Shown piece after piece: positions 62,701-64,000 of a DNA stretch of 64,000 nucleotides (its first letter is position 1; every line of letters begins with the position of its first letter). The translations under genes were made by a program, and so were the position numbers. The notes under the pieces were generated by a model, which saw only the letters and a list, made by a program, of their open reading frames with translations, was not told where the DNA came from and searched no databases. The stretch is from Mycobacteriales bacterium (GTDB taxonomy: Bacteria > Actinomycetota > Actinomycetes > Mycobacteriales > Mycobacteriaceae). Where the stretch lies: the NCBI GenBank assembly GCA_018376445.1, contig JAHABL010000003.1, forward strand, positions 62,001 through 126,000. Reading direction: 5' to 3'.

Positions 62701-64000
62701 GGGTCCGCCAACAAATCCTCCACCGACGGCAAAACTTCCCGCCACTCGCCCGCACTCAGCCACTCCCGCACCGCCAACGTCGCCCGCACATCATCCTCGT
62801 TATAGGCCAGAATGCGAGCCCGCGCCTGCTGCGCCATCGCCTTCGCCTCCGCACTCCCATACCGGGCACCCGGCCGCACCGCCTGCGCATGCCAGGCAAT
62901 AGACGCCTCCCCACTCGGCTCCTCATCCCGCCACTGGAACCCCGCCACCGGCGCCACCTTCTTCAACCCCAGCCCGTACACCCCCACAAACTGGCGCTCC
63001 ACCAGGCGGAACACATCCACCCAGTGAGGTCCATCCACTAGCTCCCGCACCTCCGCCTCCGACGGCATCGCCGTATAGTCGGCAAACGTCCGCACATTCG
63101 ACAGCATCCACTGCCGCTCCCCCGCCTGCGCATAGCAGTACACCAGACAGGACAGCCCCTCCTCCGCAGCCCGCCGACGCAGCCGCGACACCCACTGCCA
63201 CAGCCGCACAAAACACTCTGCGGTGCTTCGATTCGGCAGCTTTCGCCACGTCACATACGGCCGGTAGCCCGGCACGGCGGCATCCCCCTCCACCGCCATC
63301 GCCTGCACCGCCTCCTCACTGGTGTACGTCAGCAGCGCCCCCCACAGGTAGGCGCCGTCATCCAGCACACTCTCCATATCAATGTCGATCTCCACATCGG
63401 CGCGTGGCACCTCCACCACACCCTCCTGCCGGATCACCGCGAAACCCGCCAAGCTGGCGCGGGCCAACGCCACCGCCGTCTCGAAGGAACCCCCCGGCCA
63501 ATGCTCCGGCTGCACCACATCCAGGGCGGCCAACTGGGCAACAGTGTGGATATTCTCCTCCGCCAACGCCTCCGCCTGTGCCGCCGACACCACCAGGCTC
63601 ACGTCGTCACGGATCGTGAGGTCCCGCCGGCACAGGGTGTCCCACCAGCCACAATTGTGGCATTCAGAGCGGCGGCGAGAACGTGTGGGCAACTGGCGAA
63701 GCGTCTCCCGCGGGGTCAGCGACTCCACATCTTCGTCCGCCAGCTCGTCATCCAACTCCTCCACCAGCTCTTCTCGCAGCTCAAACTGGGCGAGGTAGTT
63801 CGGGAGGGACTCCTCCAGCCAGTGCACAATGGCACACTGGCCGCGCATGTCAATAACGCCACCCTGCCCCGTCGCGGGAATCCCATGCGCCTGCATCAGT
63901 AGCCACAGGTGGGTGAGCCGCAGCTGATCGCGCGTATGGTGACGGAGCCGCAACTCCGGCCTCGGCTGCGGGTCCCACCCGTCCAACCCGGAGGTATGCG
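62676..64000 (-). CDS. TM0106-family RecB-like nuclease, C-terminal part (cut by window edge)
   Basis: The frame is open to the right edge, so the 5' end is missing; about 441 C-terminal residues are seen. A Cys cluster SECHNCGWWDTLCRRDLT (C-x2-C...C) lies at the end of the RecB-like part. A RNase H-like domain follows, with VEIDIDMES (first acidic pair) and YNEDDVRATLAVREWL (last motif). This order is that of TM0106-type putative nucleases, sometimes described as RecB-family. Its cellular role is not established. The stop at 62676 lies in the short-repeat array. Confidence 0.8.
   Translation of the reverse strand, partial: HTSGLDGWDPQPRPELRLRHHTRDQLRLTHLWLLMQAHGIPATGQGGVIDMRGQCAIVHWLEESLPNYLAQFELREELVEELDDELADEDVESLTPRETLRQLPTRSRRRSECHNCGWWDTLCRRDLTIRDDVSLVVSAAQAEALAEENIHTVAQLAALDVVQPEHWPGGSFETAVALARASLAGFAVIRQEGVVEVPRADVEIDIDMESVLDDGAYLWGALLTYTSEEAVQAMAVEGDAAVPGYRPYVTWRKLPNRSTAECFVRLWQWVSRLRRRAAEEGLSCLVYCYAQAGERQWMLSNVRTFADYTAMPSEAEVRELVDGPHWVDVFRLVERQFVGVYGLGLKKVAPVAGFQWRDEEPSGEASIAWHAQAVRPGARYGSAEAKAMAQQARARILAYNEDDVRATLAVREWLSAGEWREVLPSVEDLLADPPETRHPS

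Noticed and set aside
1..64000. Transposons, integrases, tRNA or rRNA genes as boundaries of the metallophore block
   Set aside because: I saw no transposase-like reading frame, terminal inverted repeats flanking the block, or tRNA cloverleaf; horizontal transfer therefore rests only on gene content.

Overview
The window looks like a chromosome segment from a mycolate-lineage actinomycete (order Mycobacteriales, Corynebacterium/Mycobacterium side). It is GC-rich and carries fadD32, glf, glfT2, a DUF732 protein and an Mtb12-like antigen. It also keeps two syntenic blocks known from Mycobacterium tuberculosis and Corynebacterium glutamicum: Rv3801c-Rv3816c-like genes on the left, and serS to sodA (Rv3834c-Rv3846-like, with a C. 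glutamicum pyk2-like gene) on the right. Three tandem secreted lipases and a compact layout suggest a lipid-dependent host-associated species. Lawsonella is my best guess, but I cannot confirm it from sequence alone.

Layout. 1-6630 is a cell-wall locus on the minus strand: fadD32 (cut by the left edge), DUF732 protein, PAP2 phosphatase, glfT2, glf. 7269-11498 holds three tandem LIP-family secreted lipases (+). 11776-14080 holds a HAD phosphatase and an acyltransferase (-). 14355-18734 is glycerol catabolism: glpD, glpF, glpK (+). 18867-22581 holds a secreted PAP2 phosphatase, an ABC-2 transporter pair and an Mtb12-like secreted protein (-). 22667-46227 is a 23.5-kb siderophore/metallophore locus (-). 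46589-62470 returns to conserved genes: a membrane protein, serS, a septum-formation-like protein, a phosphoglycerate-mutase-family phosphatase, pheA, a membrane protein, an LCP ligase, DUF5926, an alpha/beta hydrolase, a pyruvate-kinase-like protein, a CsoR-family regulator, DUF2252, a small membrane protein and sodA. A RecB-like nuclease (TM0106 family) runs off the right edge.

The most interesting part is the metallophore locus. Its promoter overlaps a 17/19 DtxR/IdeR box, and five translationally coupled genes follow. The first is an NRPS with domains FAAL-CP-Cy-A(Cys)-PCP-Cy-MT-PCP-Cy-PCP. The second is an NRPS with docking-Cy-A(Cys, embedded MT)-PCP-TE. Then come a saccharopine-dehydrogenase-like oxidoreductase, a PchG/YbtU-type thiazolinyl imine reductase and a type II thioesterase. 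A second DtxR-like box precedes two YbtP/YbtQ-like ABC half-transporters. The logic is that of yersiniabactin/pyochelin, but the salicylate starter is replaced by a fused fatty acyl-AMP ligase, no PKS is present, and the release thioesterase has a Cys nucleophile. I infer an acylated, methylated poly-thiazoline/thiazolidine metallophore made under iron limitation and taken back up by the ABC pair.
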